Assembly: GCF_041821145.1 (NCBI RefSeq)
Contig: NZ_JBGUBC010000008.1
Span: 71,932-135,931, forward strand
Direction of reading: 5' to 3'
Source of the DNA: Halopenitus sp041821145
GTDB lineage: Archaea; Halobacteriota; Halobacteria; Halobacteriales; Haloferacaceae
DNA length: 64,000 nt
The notes beneath the pieces are model-generated. The model worked only from the letters and a program-made list of their open reading frames with translations. It did not search any database and was not told where the DNA came from. Below are positions 41,965-50,579 of the stretch, piece by piece. Position numbers and translations under genes: made by a program. Numbering within the stretch: position 1 is the stretch's first letter; each line of letters begins with the position of its first letter.

Positions 41965-42112
41965 CGACAGATACAACTCGCGTGATGCCTAAAACAATTT
42001 TGGTTGTATTAACACTCTCTCAGTTGTCTAATAGCCGGAGGAACCGAAGATTGGCACAATCTCACCAGAATTGAGCCAAAGGTATTTGAGTTACACGGAC
42101 GGAATTCGGGTA
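41965..42112. promoter_or_regulatory. Divergent promoter region of the cbiT operon and the winged-helix gene
   Basis: 148 bases, with an AT-rich core from about 41985 to 42035. On the minus strand, ACAACCAAAATTG (42007-41995) is 31-43 bases before the cbiT start and matches ACAACCTTAGTTG before cbtB. On the plus strand, a TATA-like GGTATTTGAG lies at 42081-42090, about 25 bases before the start at 42113. The layout lets the winged-helix protein control both itself and the operon. Confidence 0.5.
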
Positions 42113-42928
42113 ATGGCGGGAAACGCGGAGCCAACGGAGGAGTTCGGCGTACTCCAGAGTAAACGAAACGCCACCAGGTATCAAATCCTGGTCGAGATCG
42201 CCGAGCGCCAGCCGGCAGTCAATCAGCGGGAGATCGCCGACGCGATCGGCATCACCGCCCAGGCGGTAAGCGACTACCTCCGGGATCTGATCGAGCAGGG
42301 GTACGTCGAGAAGCACGGACGGGGGCGCTATGAGGTGACGAAGGAGGGCGTCGACTGGTTGATATCCAAAACCGAGGAGCTTCGCGGGTTCATAACCCAC
42401 GTCTCCGAGGACGTGATCGGGCAAGTCGAGATCGAGACGGCGATCGCCACGACCGATCTGGCGGAGGGAGAGACCGTCACGTTGACCATGCGTGACGGGG
42501 TTTTGCGTGCGATGGCCGGCGATACCGGCGGGGCGACCGCGGTCGCGGTGACGGACGCAAAGACGGGTACTGACGTCGGGATCACGAATTTCGAAGGGGT
42601 CGTCGAGTACGAACTGGGAACCGTGACAGCGGTCTCCATCCCACACGTCCGCGACGGCGGAAGCTCGGCGATCGATCCCGACCGGATCGTGGATCTGGCC
42701 GCTGACCACGACCTGATCGCCGTCGCCGGCGTCGAGGCGCTCGTGGCCGCCAGGACCGCGGACGTCGATCCCGACGTCAGATTCGGCACCGTGGGAGCGG
42801 TTCGGGAGGCGGCGACGAAGGGGCTCGACGTGTTGCTTCTGGTGACGACCACCCAACTTTCCGCCCACACCGACGAGCTCCGCGACGGGAACGTGAGCTA
42901 CGAGGTCGTCGACGCCGCCGAGGAGTGA
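42113..42928 (+). CDS. Winged-helix transcription regulator next to the cobalamin operon
   Basis: 271 residues. The N-terminus is a MarR/ArsR-like winged helix at about residues 10-80: RNATRYQILVEIAERQPAVN, REIADAIGITAQAVSDYLRD, LIEQGYVEKHGRGRYEVT. The C-terminal 170 residues form a conserved alpha/beta ligand-type domain (for example IATTDLAEGETVTLTMRDGV and LIAVAGVEALVAARTADV). The family is archaeal and uncharacterised in detail. Divergent placement from cbiT suggests it senses cobalamin, cobalt or an intermediate; this is inference. I chose the ATG at 42113, and the frame is open to 42071. Confidence 0.82.
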   Translation: MAGNAEPTEEFGVLQSKRNATRYQILVEIAERQPAVNQREIADAIGITAQAVSDYLRDLIEQGYVEKHGRGRYEVTKEGVDWLISKTEELRGFITHVSEDVIGQVEIETAIATTDLAEGETVTLTMRDGVLRAMAGDTGGATAVAVTDAKTGTDVGITNFEGVVEYELGTVTAVSIPHVRDGGSSAIDPDRIVDLAADHDLIAVAGVEALVAARTADVDPDVRFGTVGAVREAATKGLDVLLLVTTTQLSAHTDELRDGNVSYEVVDAAEE

Positions 42929-42962
42929 TCGCTCCCGATCGGCGATTCCGATCGGCGAGGGA

Positions 42963-43637
42963 TCAACTCACGCGCGCGACTGCCCGCACCGGCGCCCCGT
43001 CGCCGTCGGCGATCGGAAGCGGAAACGCGTAGAGGACGAACCGCTCGGGAAGCCCCGAAAGCGCCGTGAGGTTTTCGATGATCGGCAGATCCGAGCCCAA
43101 GAGCGCGTGGTGAACGGGGAATCCGTCGGGCTCGTCGGGGTCGGCGGCCGGAGTGGGCGTCGGATCGGGGTTGAGGGAGTCGACGGCCACCCCGCAGTTC
43201 GCCTCCCGAAGCCGCCGTGCGGCCGCCGGCAAGAGGTAGGGATGATCGAGATAGCGATCATTCTCCCGGTGATCGGTCGCCCAGTACTCGTCCCACCCCG
43301 TTCGCAGGACTACGATATCAACGTCGGGATCGTCGATCCCATCCGGAAGACGGTCGGGGCCGATCGGTTCGCGTGCGGAACATGGCGTCACGTCACGAAA
43401 GCGGGCGGTGAAGACGTACTGGCCGATCGGCCGGTCCGCGAGGACCCCACCGTCGGGTTCGGTATGACTCGGCGCGTCGATGTGCGTCCCGGTGTGGCTT
43501 CCACACCGAATCTCCTGGACCGAGAACCCGTCCTCCGGTATCGTCGCTGCCGACGTCACGGAGACGTCGGGGTCGCCGGGAAACGTCCGCATGCCGGTTT
43601 CGATCCGATGGGAGAGATCACGATATCCATCGACCAT
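42963..43637 (-). CDS. Cyclase-family metal-dependent hydrolase (kynurenine formamidase-like)
   Basis: 224 residues with the family signature SHTGTHIDAPSH (His-x-Gly-Thr-His-x-Asp metal motif) near residue 48, preceded by DLSHRIETGMRTFPGDP. Later residues DHPYLLPAAARRLREANCG and FPVHHALLGSDLPIIENLT fit the cyclase fold. Arylformamidase is the best-known activity, but no other tryptophan-degradation gene is nearby, so the substrate is open. It is single and convergent with the winged-helix gene. Confidence 0.85.
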   Translation of the reverse strand: MVDGYRDLSHRIETGMRTFPGDPDVSVTSAATIPEDGFSVQEIRCGSHTGTHIDAPSHTEPDGGVLADRPIGQYVFTARFRDVTPCSAREPIGPDRLPDGIDDPDVDIVVLRTGWDEYWATDHRENDRYLDHPYLLPAAARRLREANCGVAVDSLNPDPTPTPAADPDEPDGFPVHHALLGSDLPIIENLTALSGLPERFVLYAFPLPIADGDGAPVRAVARVS

Positions 43638-43963
43638 ACGGTGGCTTCGTGGCCCGACTCCAAGTAGGTGGGCGATCGGAAATGCGAGCAGCAGGATTTC
43701 ACTGAACCGATCGCACCACCGATCGTCGACGGCCGCCGTCGGATACGGACGACGATCACCGCCGATTCCGGACGATCGTGGCGTTCGATCGGGACGGATG
43801 GAGTGTCATAGCCGAAAAATCTGACCACAACAATCATGCGACCACCACCCGCAGATGGTGGCAACTCATTTCCACCCATGACTGACACGAGACGATGCCG
43901 CCGGGGAGGACTCGGATCAACGATCACGGACGCGAGCGACGCCGGGACGACGGAGGCGGACAC
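43638..43963. other. Intergenic region between the cyclase-family gene and the ureohydrolase
   Basis: 326 bases without a convincing gene. It holds a 6-bp stem CCACCA with TGGTGG at 43842-43861 and an AT-rich patch near 43813-43835. The frame of the downstream ureohydrolase is open back to an ATG at 43895, but that stretch is Arg/Asp/Gly-rich and looks non-coding. Confidence 0.6.
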
Positions 43964-44968
43964 GTGACCCGGGAGATGCGCGCCGACGAGTTTCGTGAGG
44001 CGCACCCGGCATCGGCGATCGAACTCCCGTACGCGGGGATACCGACATTTCTCAAGGCCGACCACCACGACGTCGATGCGCTCGGCGAGTACGACGTCGG
44101 GGTGCTCGGGGTCCCCTACGACGCGGCGGTAAGTAACCGCTCGGGGGCCAGACACGGTCCGCGGGGGGTCAGGGAGGCGAGCGGCTGGTGGGCGTACCTC
44201 TCGGGATACAAGGGTGGAGTAACGAACATGCGGACGGGCGAGTCGGTTGACTTCGATGAACTGGCCCTGGCGGACTGCGGGGACGTTCCCGTGTTTCCGA
44301 TGGATCAGGAAACGACGGCCGAAAGCATTACCGCCCACGTCGCGACGGTGGCGGAGCAGGCGTTTCCGGTGTCGATCGGCGGGGATCACTACTGTACATA
44401 CCCCGCATTCCGTGGGTTCGCGGAAGGTGCGGGACACGACAGCGTCGGCCTAGTCCAGATTGACGCCCACACAGACACCGTCTCGGAGAGCCCGATCTTC
44501 GGTCGCGAGTTCCACGGGTCGAGCGCAGCACTCATCGAGGACTCACAGTACGCCGACTTCGAGACGGTGAGTCAGGTCGGGATACGTGGCTATGAATCCC
44601 CGGCGTTTCTCGAATTCGCCGAGGAAACCGGACTCAACCTCTTCGCGATGCCCGAGGTCGACGAACGCGGGCTGAAAACGGTGATCGAGGAGGCGATCGC
44701 GGCCGCAGCCGACGGGACCGACGCCGTCTACGTCACCTTCGACATCGATTCGGTCGATCCGAGCGTGGCTCCCGGAACCGGCACCCCCGAGCCCGCAGGC
44801 CTGTCGGCCTCGCAGGCGCTTACGGCGATGGAGGTTCTCGGCGCACACGACGCCGTCGGCGCGGTGGACCTGATGGAGGTCGCCCCGCCGCACGATCCGA
44901 CCGGGAACACCTCGCGGCTGGCGGCGAACCTACTCGTGGCGTTCCTCGAGCGGAGGTTCGCGGCCTGA
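43964..44968 (+). CDS. Agmatinase-like ureohydrolase
   Basis: About 334 residues of the arginase/agmatinase family, using a dinuclear manganese site. The metal-ligand motifs are SIGGDHYCTYPAF, VQIDAHTDT and TFDIDSVDPSVAPGTGTPEP. The early substrate loop is GVPYDAAVSNRSGARHGPRG. Length and SGARHGP resemble agmatinase, guanidinobutyrase and related hydrolases; the exact guanidino substrate is unclear. The start is uncertain: GTG 43964 (chosen), ATG 43976 and ATG 43895 are possible. It is convergent with dapE. Confidence 0.85.
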   Translation: MTREMRADEFREAHPASAIELPYAGIPTFLKADHHDVDALGEYDVGVLGVPYDAAVSNRSGARHGPRGVREASGWWAYLSGYKGGVTNMRTGESVDFDELALADCGDVPVFPMDQETTAESITAHVATVAEQAFPVSIGGDHYCTYPAFRGFAEGAGHDSVGLVQIDAHTDTVSESPIFGREFHGSSAALIEDSQYADFETVSQVGIRGYESPAFLEFAEETGLNLFAMPEVDERGLKTVIEEAIAAAADGTDAVYVTFDIDSVDPSVAPGTGTPEPAGLSASQALTAMEVLGAHDAVGAVDLMEVAPPHDPTGNTSRLAANLLVAFLERRFAA

Positions 44969-45002
44969 GTCGGAGTCGGGACCTCGGAATTTAGCCCCCG
45001 TG

Positions 45003-46235
45003 TCAGTCGTCTTCGAGGAGTCGAGACAGCGTTCGGGCGATCGCCTCGCTGGCCCACTCGATTTCGTTGACGCGGACGTACTCGCGATCGGAGTGGGCGA
45101 CTGCCCCCTCCTCGTCGGCCAGGTCACCCGGACCGAAGACGACCGTCGGCGCCGGCGAGAAGTAGGATGCCTCCGTCGCGGCCGAGAAGGGACGAACGGT
45201 CCCACCACGATCCGCACGCGAATCGTCCCCCGCTCTCAGTCCGTCGATCGCCCGCGGGCGCGTCGCGTCGACGGCGGCAACTAACTCGTCGACGAGGTGG
45301 TGGTCCGGATCAGTCGAGAAGGCCGCCAGAAACGGCGACTTCCGCTCGGTCAGTCGGAACTCGACGCCGACGTCGTCGGGAACGGCCGCGCGGACGTCGA
45401 GTTCGAGCGACTCGCTGAACTCCGCCGCCGTCTCCGGCGGAATGGAGCGTCGATCTACGACGATCGCACATCGGTCCGGGACCTGATTGGTCGCTTCGCC
45501 GCCCTCGATCGTCGTCGGCGTGAGCCGGGCCTCGCCGAGCTGATCATGGGGTGATCGGGCGAGATCGAACTTGCGTATCGCCTTCAGAGCACCCTCCGCA
45601 GCCGCGACAGCGTTCGTACCGGCCGATTCGGCGGCGTGAGCCGTTTCGCCGGATAGCTCGAGAGTTCCCTCGAATCGGCCCTTCGCGGCCGTACAGACGT
45701 CGAGGCCGGTCGGCTCACCGACGGCGTACAGATCGCCCTCGAGGGAATCCTCGGTCCCGTCGAGTCGCCCGGTGAGCGCCGCAGCGCCGAGCGAGTGGAC
45801 TTCCTCGTCGGGCGTGATCGCCAGCGTGAGTCGGCCGCGATCGGGATCGGTGGCGAGAAAGCCGAAGAGGAGCGACGCGAGCGGCCCCTTCGCGTCACAC
45901 GATCCGCGACCACGGATCACGTCGACACCGTCCTCGTCCCCCACGGTTGCGTTTCGATCGCGCTCGAAGGGAACGTGTGGTGTGACCGTGTCGATGTGTG
46001 TGTTACAGACGACGTGGGGGCCGTCCGTCGGATTTGGCGACCCCTTTTCCGCGAGGACGTTACCGGCGTCATCCACTGTCACATCGATCGCGTGATCGGT
46101 GAGGGTTCCGACGAGGAACTCCCGCATCTCCGTGACGTCGCGGTGGGACGGGATTTGGACGGCCTCCTCGAGAAACGCGACCGGGTCAAACCCGTGAAAC
46201 TCCTCGGTCGTCTCGGGCGGGTCGGCTCCGCTCAT
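45003..46235 (-). CDS. dapE: Succinyl-diaminopimelate desuccinylase (M20 family)
   Basis: 410-residue zinc metallopeptidase-type amidohydrolase, last in the lysine operon. Motifs: VVCNTHIDTVTPHVPF (metal His and Asp), VIRGRGSCDAKGPLASL, AITPDEEVHSLG (catalytic Glu) and YAVGEPTGLDVCTAAKGR. The neighbourhood (dapF overlaps the start by 4 bases) supports desuccinylation of N-succinyl-LL-DAP over other M20 substrates. An Asp/Arg-rich loop near residue 360 is an insert. Confidence 0.93.
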   Translation of the reverse strand: MSGADPPETTEEFHGFDPVAFLEEAVQIPSHRDVTEMREFLVGTLTDHAIDVTVDDAGNVLAEKGSPNPTDGPHVVCNTHIDTVTPHVPFERDRNATVGDEDGVDVIRGRGSCDAKGPLASLLFGFLATDPDRGRLTLAITPDEEVHSLGAAALTGRLDGTEDSLEGDLYAVGEPTGLDVCTAAKGRFEGTLELSGETAHAAESAGTNAVAAAEGALKAIRKFDLARSPHDQLGEARLTPTTIEGGEATNQVPDRCAIVVDRRSIPPETAAEFSESLELDVRAAVPDDVGVEFRLTERKSPFLAAFSTDPDHHLVDELVAAVDATRPRAIDGLRAGDDSRADRGGTVRPFSAATEASYFSPAPTVVFGPGDLADEEGAVAHSDREYVRVNEIEWASEAIARTLSRLLEDD

Positions 46236-47290
46236 CGTGGATCCAGGTCGGTCGAGGGTCCGTTCTCGCTTTCAGTTCCGGGATCAACGGCCGGCGTGGC
46301 ATCGTCGATCGTCTCGGCGTCCACGTCGGGGTCGACGTCCAACTCGTCCGAGAACTCCTCCGTGACCGGACCGGCGAGCGTCGCGGGGCCGTCGTCCGGA
46401 ACCGTGACCTCCAGTTCGCCTCCCGGCGGGCGACAGCGCACGGTCGGCGAGTCGGCGATCCCGAGCCGGCGAGCGACGGCCGCGATCGCGACGGCGCCGG
46501 TGCCACACGATCGCGTCTCGCCCTCGACGCCGCGCTCGAAGGTTCGCTGGCGGAACGTTGGGACCAATCCATCGAACTCGCGGTCGATGTCGTCCGGGAC
46601 GTACTCAACGCGTTCCGCGAGGTTGACGTTTGCCCCCTCCGGGAAGACGTCGGCGTGGCGGACCGGCTCCGCGACCGCATCGAGGTCCACGTCGTCGATG
46701 TCGTCGATCCCGCCGATATCGTCGACGAACGCGACCGCGTGCGGGACGCCGGTGTTCACTGCCGAGACGGTCAGCCCCTCGATATCCGTTCGGAGCAGGG
46801 GATCACCGGGATCGCCCTCCCGCACGGCGACATCGGACGATAGCGATCGGTCGAGGGGAACGGCGTCGGGATCGAACCGCGGGACGCCCATCTCGATGGT
46901 CACGTCTCGACCGTCCGTCTCGACCGTCGCCCGCCGGTCGCCGGCGAGCGTCTCGATCACGAATCCGGTCTCGCCGGTTCGGTCGAACGCCCAGGCGGCG
47001 GCGACACGGGCACCGTTCCCGCACATGGCCGCCGTCGAACCGTCCGGCTGGACGAGCGACATCGTCACGCGCGTCGGGTCGGCATCGTCGTCGATCGCGA
47101 GGAATAACACGCCGTCGGCCCCCCGACGTCCGTCGGGACTCTCGACGCCGGTCTCGCGATCACAGTGGGCGATCGCGAACGAGCGTCGGTCGTCGACACC
47201 GATGCGGTCGGCGTTCTCGGCATCGATGACGATGAAGTCGTTACCGGTCCCGTGATATCTCGTGAACGCGATCGTGTCCGTCGTGGTCAT
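46232..47290 (-). CDS. dapF: Diaminopimelate epimerase
   Basis: 352 residues. The two catalytic cysteines are present in AAMCGNGARVAAAWAF and RSCGTGAVAIAAVARRLG, and the N-terminus FTRYHGTGNDFIVID is diagnostic. It converts LL-DAP to meso-DAP. Compared with bacterial DapF (about 275 residues) it has a long acidic C-terminal tail after about residue 315 and a D-rich loop near residue 200. It overlaps dapE and lysA by 4 bases each. Confidence 0.96.
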   Translation of the reverse strand: MTTTDTIAFTRYHGTGNDFIVIDAENADRIGVDDRRSFAIAHCDRETGVESPDGRRGADGVLFLAIDDDADPTRVTMSLVQPDGSTAAMCGNGARVAAAWAFDRTGETGFVIETLAGDRRATVETDGRDVTIEMGVPRFDPDAVPLDRSLSSDVAVREGDPGDPLLRTDIEGLTVSAVNTGVPHAVAFVDDIGGIDDIDDVDLDAVAEPVRHADVFPEGANVNLAERVEYVPDDIDREFDGLVPTFRQRTFERGVEGETRSCGTGAVAIAAVARRLGIADSPTVRCRPPGGELEVTVPDDGPATLAGPVTEEFSDELDVDPDVDAETIDDATPAVDPGTESENGPSTDLDPR

Positions 47291-48837
47291 CGGTCGGTCT
47301 CCGTGTCGGTAGCATCGTTCGACTCCCCATCAGTCGCCGACTCGACGTTGAGATCGGCGAGCCCCTCGTAGCCGGCCCGCCGCTCGACCGCGGTCACGTC
47401 CGCGAGGGTCTCGCGATCGCGCACGAGCCAGTCGGAGCCAAAGGGAGGATCGACACCGTCGATCGCGACCTCGGCCGGCCGAGGTCTGGAGTTGTATTGA
47501 TTCGCCATCTCATAGCCGTACGCACCCGCGATCCCGACGGCAAGGAGATCCCCACGTTCGGGTGCTGCAAGCGGTCGATCTTCACAAAACACATCGGCGC
47601 TTTCACAGATAGGTCCGGCGACAGTGACCGGGATCGGTTCGCGACTCCCGGATGCCTCTCCGGTTCGCTCGTCCGCCGAGGGCCGACCGCGATCGGAACG
47701 TGCCGAACAGTTGCAGATCGGATGGTAGGCGTCGTACATTGCCGGCCGGAGAAGGTCGGTCATTCCGGCGTCGACGCCGACGACGGTCGTCTCGGGAGTC
47801 GGTTTTACCGTGTTCACGCGTGTCAGGAGGACGCCCGCATCCGCGACCACGTATCGGCCGGGTTCGATCGCTAGCCGTACACCGTCGCCGGTCGATCCGT
47901 CGGTCCGGTCGTTTGTTTCGGCCGCTTCGAACGCATCTCCGAGCGCCTCCCCAAGCGCCCCCCGGGTCGCCTCGGCGATCGCCGGCAGGTCAAGCGGTGG
48001 TTCATCCTCCCGGTAGGGGACGCCGAATCCGCCGCCGACGTCCACATACTCGAGATCGATCGGGGAGGGGGAGCCGTCGCTTGGAGGGGAATCGTCGCTT
48101 TTCGAGGCGCCGTCGCTCGGAGAAACGAGCGACCGCGCAAGCTCGCCCATTCGCGAGACGAGTTCACGGTGCCGATCGAGCCCGTCGGCGTCGATCCCCG
48201 AGCCCGCGTGGGCGTGGATTCCGACGACGTCGAAGCGCTCCGTCGCCTCCCGAGCGACCGTCGCCGCGCGATCGTAGGGAATTCCGAACTTGGCGTGGGC
48301 ACCGGTTCGGACCTTCTCGTGGTGACCCGCCTCGACGCCGGGCGTCACTCGAATGCAGACCCGCCCGTCGTAGCCGCGATCGGCCAGCCGATCGAGGGTG
48401 TCGACCGCGCCGGCAGTCACGGTGAGTTCGGGATGATCCCGCCAGCGCGAGACGACCCGATCGAGGTCGCGGGCGGGCGGATTGACCGCAGTGTAGTGGA
48501 CCCGATCGCCCGGGAAGCCAGCCACGAGCGCGCGGTCGACCTCGCCCGCTGAGGCGCACTCGGCTTCGAGCCCGGCCGCCTCGACTGCCCGCAGGACAGC
48601 CTGGCCGGTGTGGGCCTTTACCGCGTACCGGACGTCGGCGTCCGGGAAGGCATCGAGAAGCCGCTGGCAGTTCTCATGAACTCGATCGCGGTCGATCACG
48701 TACAGCGGGGTCCCGTACTTCGCGGCGAGATCGGCGAGTCGGGCCGCGTTCCAGTCGGCAAGCCGACGAATCCGTGGGTTCCCCGCGTGATCGTTGTCCG
48801 CCACCGGCGATTCGCCCGTTTGCTCGGGGTCGTTCAT
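47287..48837 (-). CDS. lysA: Diaminopimelate decarboxylase
   Basis: PLP enzyme making lysine from meso-DAP, 516 residues. The PLP lysine is in VRYAVKAHTGQAVLRAVEAA. Other landmarks are GIHAHAGSGIDADGLDRHRE, EYVDVGGGFGVPYREDEPP, AIEPGRYVVADAGVLL and the end-site AYGYEMANQYNSRPRPAEV. It is longer than usual because of Ser/Asp-rich inserts near residues 245-265 and 390-410. It overlaps dapF and dapD by 4 bases each. Confidence 0.96.
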   Translation of the reverse strand: MNDPEQTGESPVADNDHAGNPRIRRLADWNAARLADLAAKYGTPLYVIDRDRVHENCQRLLDAFPDADVRYAVKAHTGQAVLRAVEAAGLEAECASAGEVDRALVAGFPGDRVHYTAVNPPARDLDRVVSRWRDHPELTVTAGAVDTLDRLADRGYDGRVCIRVTPGVEAGHHEKVRTGAHAKFGIPYDRAATVAREATERFDVVGIHAHAGSGIDADGLDRHRELVSRMGELARSLVSPSDGASKSDDSPPSDGSPSPIDLEYVDVGGGFGVPYREDEPPLDLPAIAEATRGALGEALGDAFEAAETNDRTDGSTGDGVRLAIEPGRYVVADAGVLLTRVNTVKPTPETTVVGVDAGMTDLLRPAMYDAYHPICNCSARSDRGRPSADERTGEASGSREPIPVTVAGPICESADVFCEDRPLAAPERGDLLAVGIAGAYGYEMANQYNSRPRPAEVAIDGVDPPFGSDWLVRDRETLADVTAVERRAGYEGLADLNVESATDGESNDATDTETDR

Positions 48838-49673
48838 TCCCGAAGCGCCTCCTCCCGCTGAGTGGCCTCGAGGGTCTCGGTTTCGACGTCGGTCGCGACG
48901 ACGGCCGGCTTGTAGGCACCGCCCTCGAGGAGGTCGTGATCGCTGACTGACGACTCGACCATTCGCGTGAATGCGCGGCGGTTAGCCGGGAGATGGCCGT
49001 AGATGACTTCCTCCGCGACGAGGTCGTAGACGGGAATCCGCGGCGTCAAAAGCGTGTTCTCGCCGACGATCGAGTTTTCGCCGATCCGGAAGCCGGAGGT
49101 GACCCGACAGCCGGCGCCGAGCGCGACGCCGTCCTCGATCACGACCGGCGCGTCCTCGACCGGCTCGAGCACGCCGCCGATCAGCGTGTTCGCGCCGAGT
49201 TTGACGTTGTCACCGATCTGGGCACATGACCCGACGGTATCACAGGAGTCGACGAGCGTCCCATCGCCGACGTGGGCACCGATGTTGACGAAGGAGGGAC
49301 TCATCATGATGCAGTCACTCCCCAGGTGGGCGCCCCGCCGGATCGTGGTCCCGTCCGGCGTGTTCCGCGTACCGCGCTCGCCCAGGTCGTCGGTCTCGCG
49401 CAGCGGAAGGACGTCGTGATAGGTGACGTCCCCGTAGGCGCGGGGTTCCGTCTCACGCAGCCCGAAGTTCAGCAGGATCCCGCGTTTCACCCAGGCGTTC
49501 GCCTCCCAGGACGTCACGTCACTGCCGGTCTTTTCGGCCGCGCGGACCTCGCCTGCCTCCAGAGCATCGAGAAACGCCTCGAGGGTCGCCTCGTCGTCCG
49601 CGGTCGTTTCACCGGCCGAAAGTCCCTGATCGTAGCGTTGCCAGAGGTCGGTTACGTCAGCTTCGAGTGTCAT
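48834..49673 (-). CDS. dapD: Tetrahydrodipicolinate N-succinyltransferase
   Basis: 279-residue left-handed beta-helix acyltransferase. Hexapeptide repeats run through the middle: RRGAHLGSDCIMMSPSFVNI, GAHVGDGTLVDSCDTVGSCA, QIGDNVKLGANTLIGGVLEP. The presence of DapD and DapE fixes the pathway as the succinylase branch of DAP-lysine synthesis. It follows dapB after 111 bases and overlaps lysA by 4 bases. Confidence 0.96.
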   Translation of the reverse strand: MTLEADVTDLWQRYDQGLSAGETTADDEATLEAFLDALEAGEVRAAEKTGSDVTSWEANAWVKRGILLNFGLRETEPRAYGDVTYHDVLPLRETDDLGERGTRNTPDGTTIRRGAHLGSDCIMMSPSFVNIGAHVGDGTLVDSCDTVGSCAQIGDNVKLGANTLIGGVLEPVEDAPVVIEDGVALGAGCRVTSGFRIGENSIVGENTLLTPRIPVYDLVAEEVIYGHLPANRRAFTRMVESSVSDHDLLEGGAYKPAVVATDVETETLEATQREEALRE

Positions 49674-49784
49674 GTGCGATCGGTGGTCGAGCGGGGGTAT
49701 TTATGCGTCGGTTCGGGAACTCGGTGATCCGACAGTCGATCGGCGGATCTCGGGGGTGTTCGATCGGGAGTCGATCGAGCGCTC

Positions 49785-50579
49785 TCATGACTCGTCGATC
49801 ACGTCGTCGAACGTGTACCAGCCGGCGTCACGGCCGGCCAGCCAGACCGCGGCGTCGAGTGCCCCGGCGGCAAAGACCCCCCGATCGCCGGATCGGTGGG
49901 TGAGTTCTACGGTCTCGTGGTTGTCCGCGAGCAGCACCTCGTGCTCGCCGATGATGTCGCCGGCACGGCGCGCGTGAACGCCGATCTCGGCGGATTCCCG
50001 GGGTGCATCGCCCTCACGGCCGTGGACGCGGTCGGCCGGTGAAAGGTCCGACCGAACGTCCTCGATGTCCTCGAGGATCGTGTGTGCGGTCCCCGACGGG
50101 GCATCGCGCTTGCCGTTGTGGTGAGTCTCGGTTACCTCGATGTCGTAGCCGGGAAGCGCCGTGACGGCCTCACGAACCGCTCGACGCAGCGCGGCGATCC
50201 CGCGAGAGAAGTTGGCCGCCTTGAGGAGCGGAACTGATGAGGCGGTCTCCCGAAGGGTCGCGAGTCCGTCCTCGGAGAATCCGGTCGTTCCCGTCACGAG
50301 CGCCACGTCCGCCTCGGCGCAGGCGTCGGCGTACTCGAGCGTGGAGGCGGGTCCCGTAAAGTCGACAACGGCGTCCGGATCGGCGTCACCGAGCCGGTCG
50401 GCGAACTCCGCGGCGGGATCGATGGCGACGCCCGCAATCGGTTCGGTCTCGGAACGGTTGACTGCAAGCACCACGACGACGTCCTCCCGATCGACGGCCG
50501 CATCGAGCACCTCACGTCCCATTCGGCCAGCGGCGCCGGTGACCGCGAGGCGGAGGGGGCTCGAATCGCCCGTACTCAT
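49785..50579 (-). CDS. dapB: 4-hydroxy-tetrahydrodipicolinate reductase
   Basis: 264 residues. The nucleotide-binding start is LRLAVTGAAGRMGREVLDAA, followed by VVDFTGPASTLEYADACAEA, VTGTTGFSEDGLATLRETAS and the active-site segment ETHHNGKRDAPSGTA. It uses NAD(P)H to reduce the DapA product. The ATG at 50579 overlaps the dapA stop by 4 bases; in-frame codons further upstream lie inside dapA in another frame. Confidence 0.96.
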   Translation of the reverse strand: MSTGDSSPLRLAVTGAAGRMGREVLDAAVDREDVVVVLAVNRSETEPIAGVAIDPAAEFADRLGDADPDAVVDFTGPASTLEYADACAEADVALVTGTTGFSEDGLATLRETASSVPLLKAANFSRGIAALRRAVREAVTALPGYDIEVTETHHNGKRDAPSGTAHTILEDIEDVRSDLSPADRVHGREGDAPRESAEIGVHARRAGDIIGEHEVLLADNHETVELTHRSGDRGVFAAGALDAAVWLAGRDAGWYTFDDVIDES

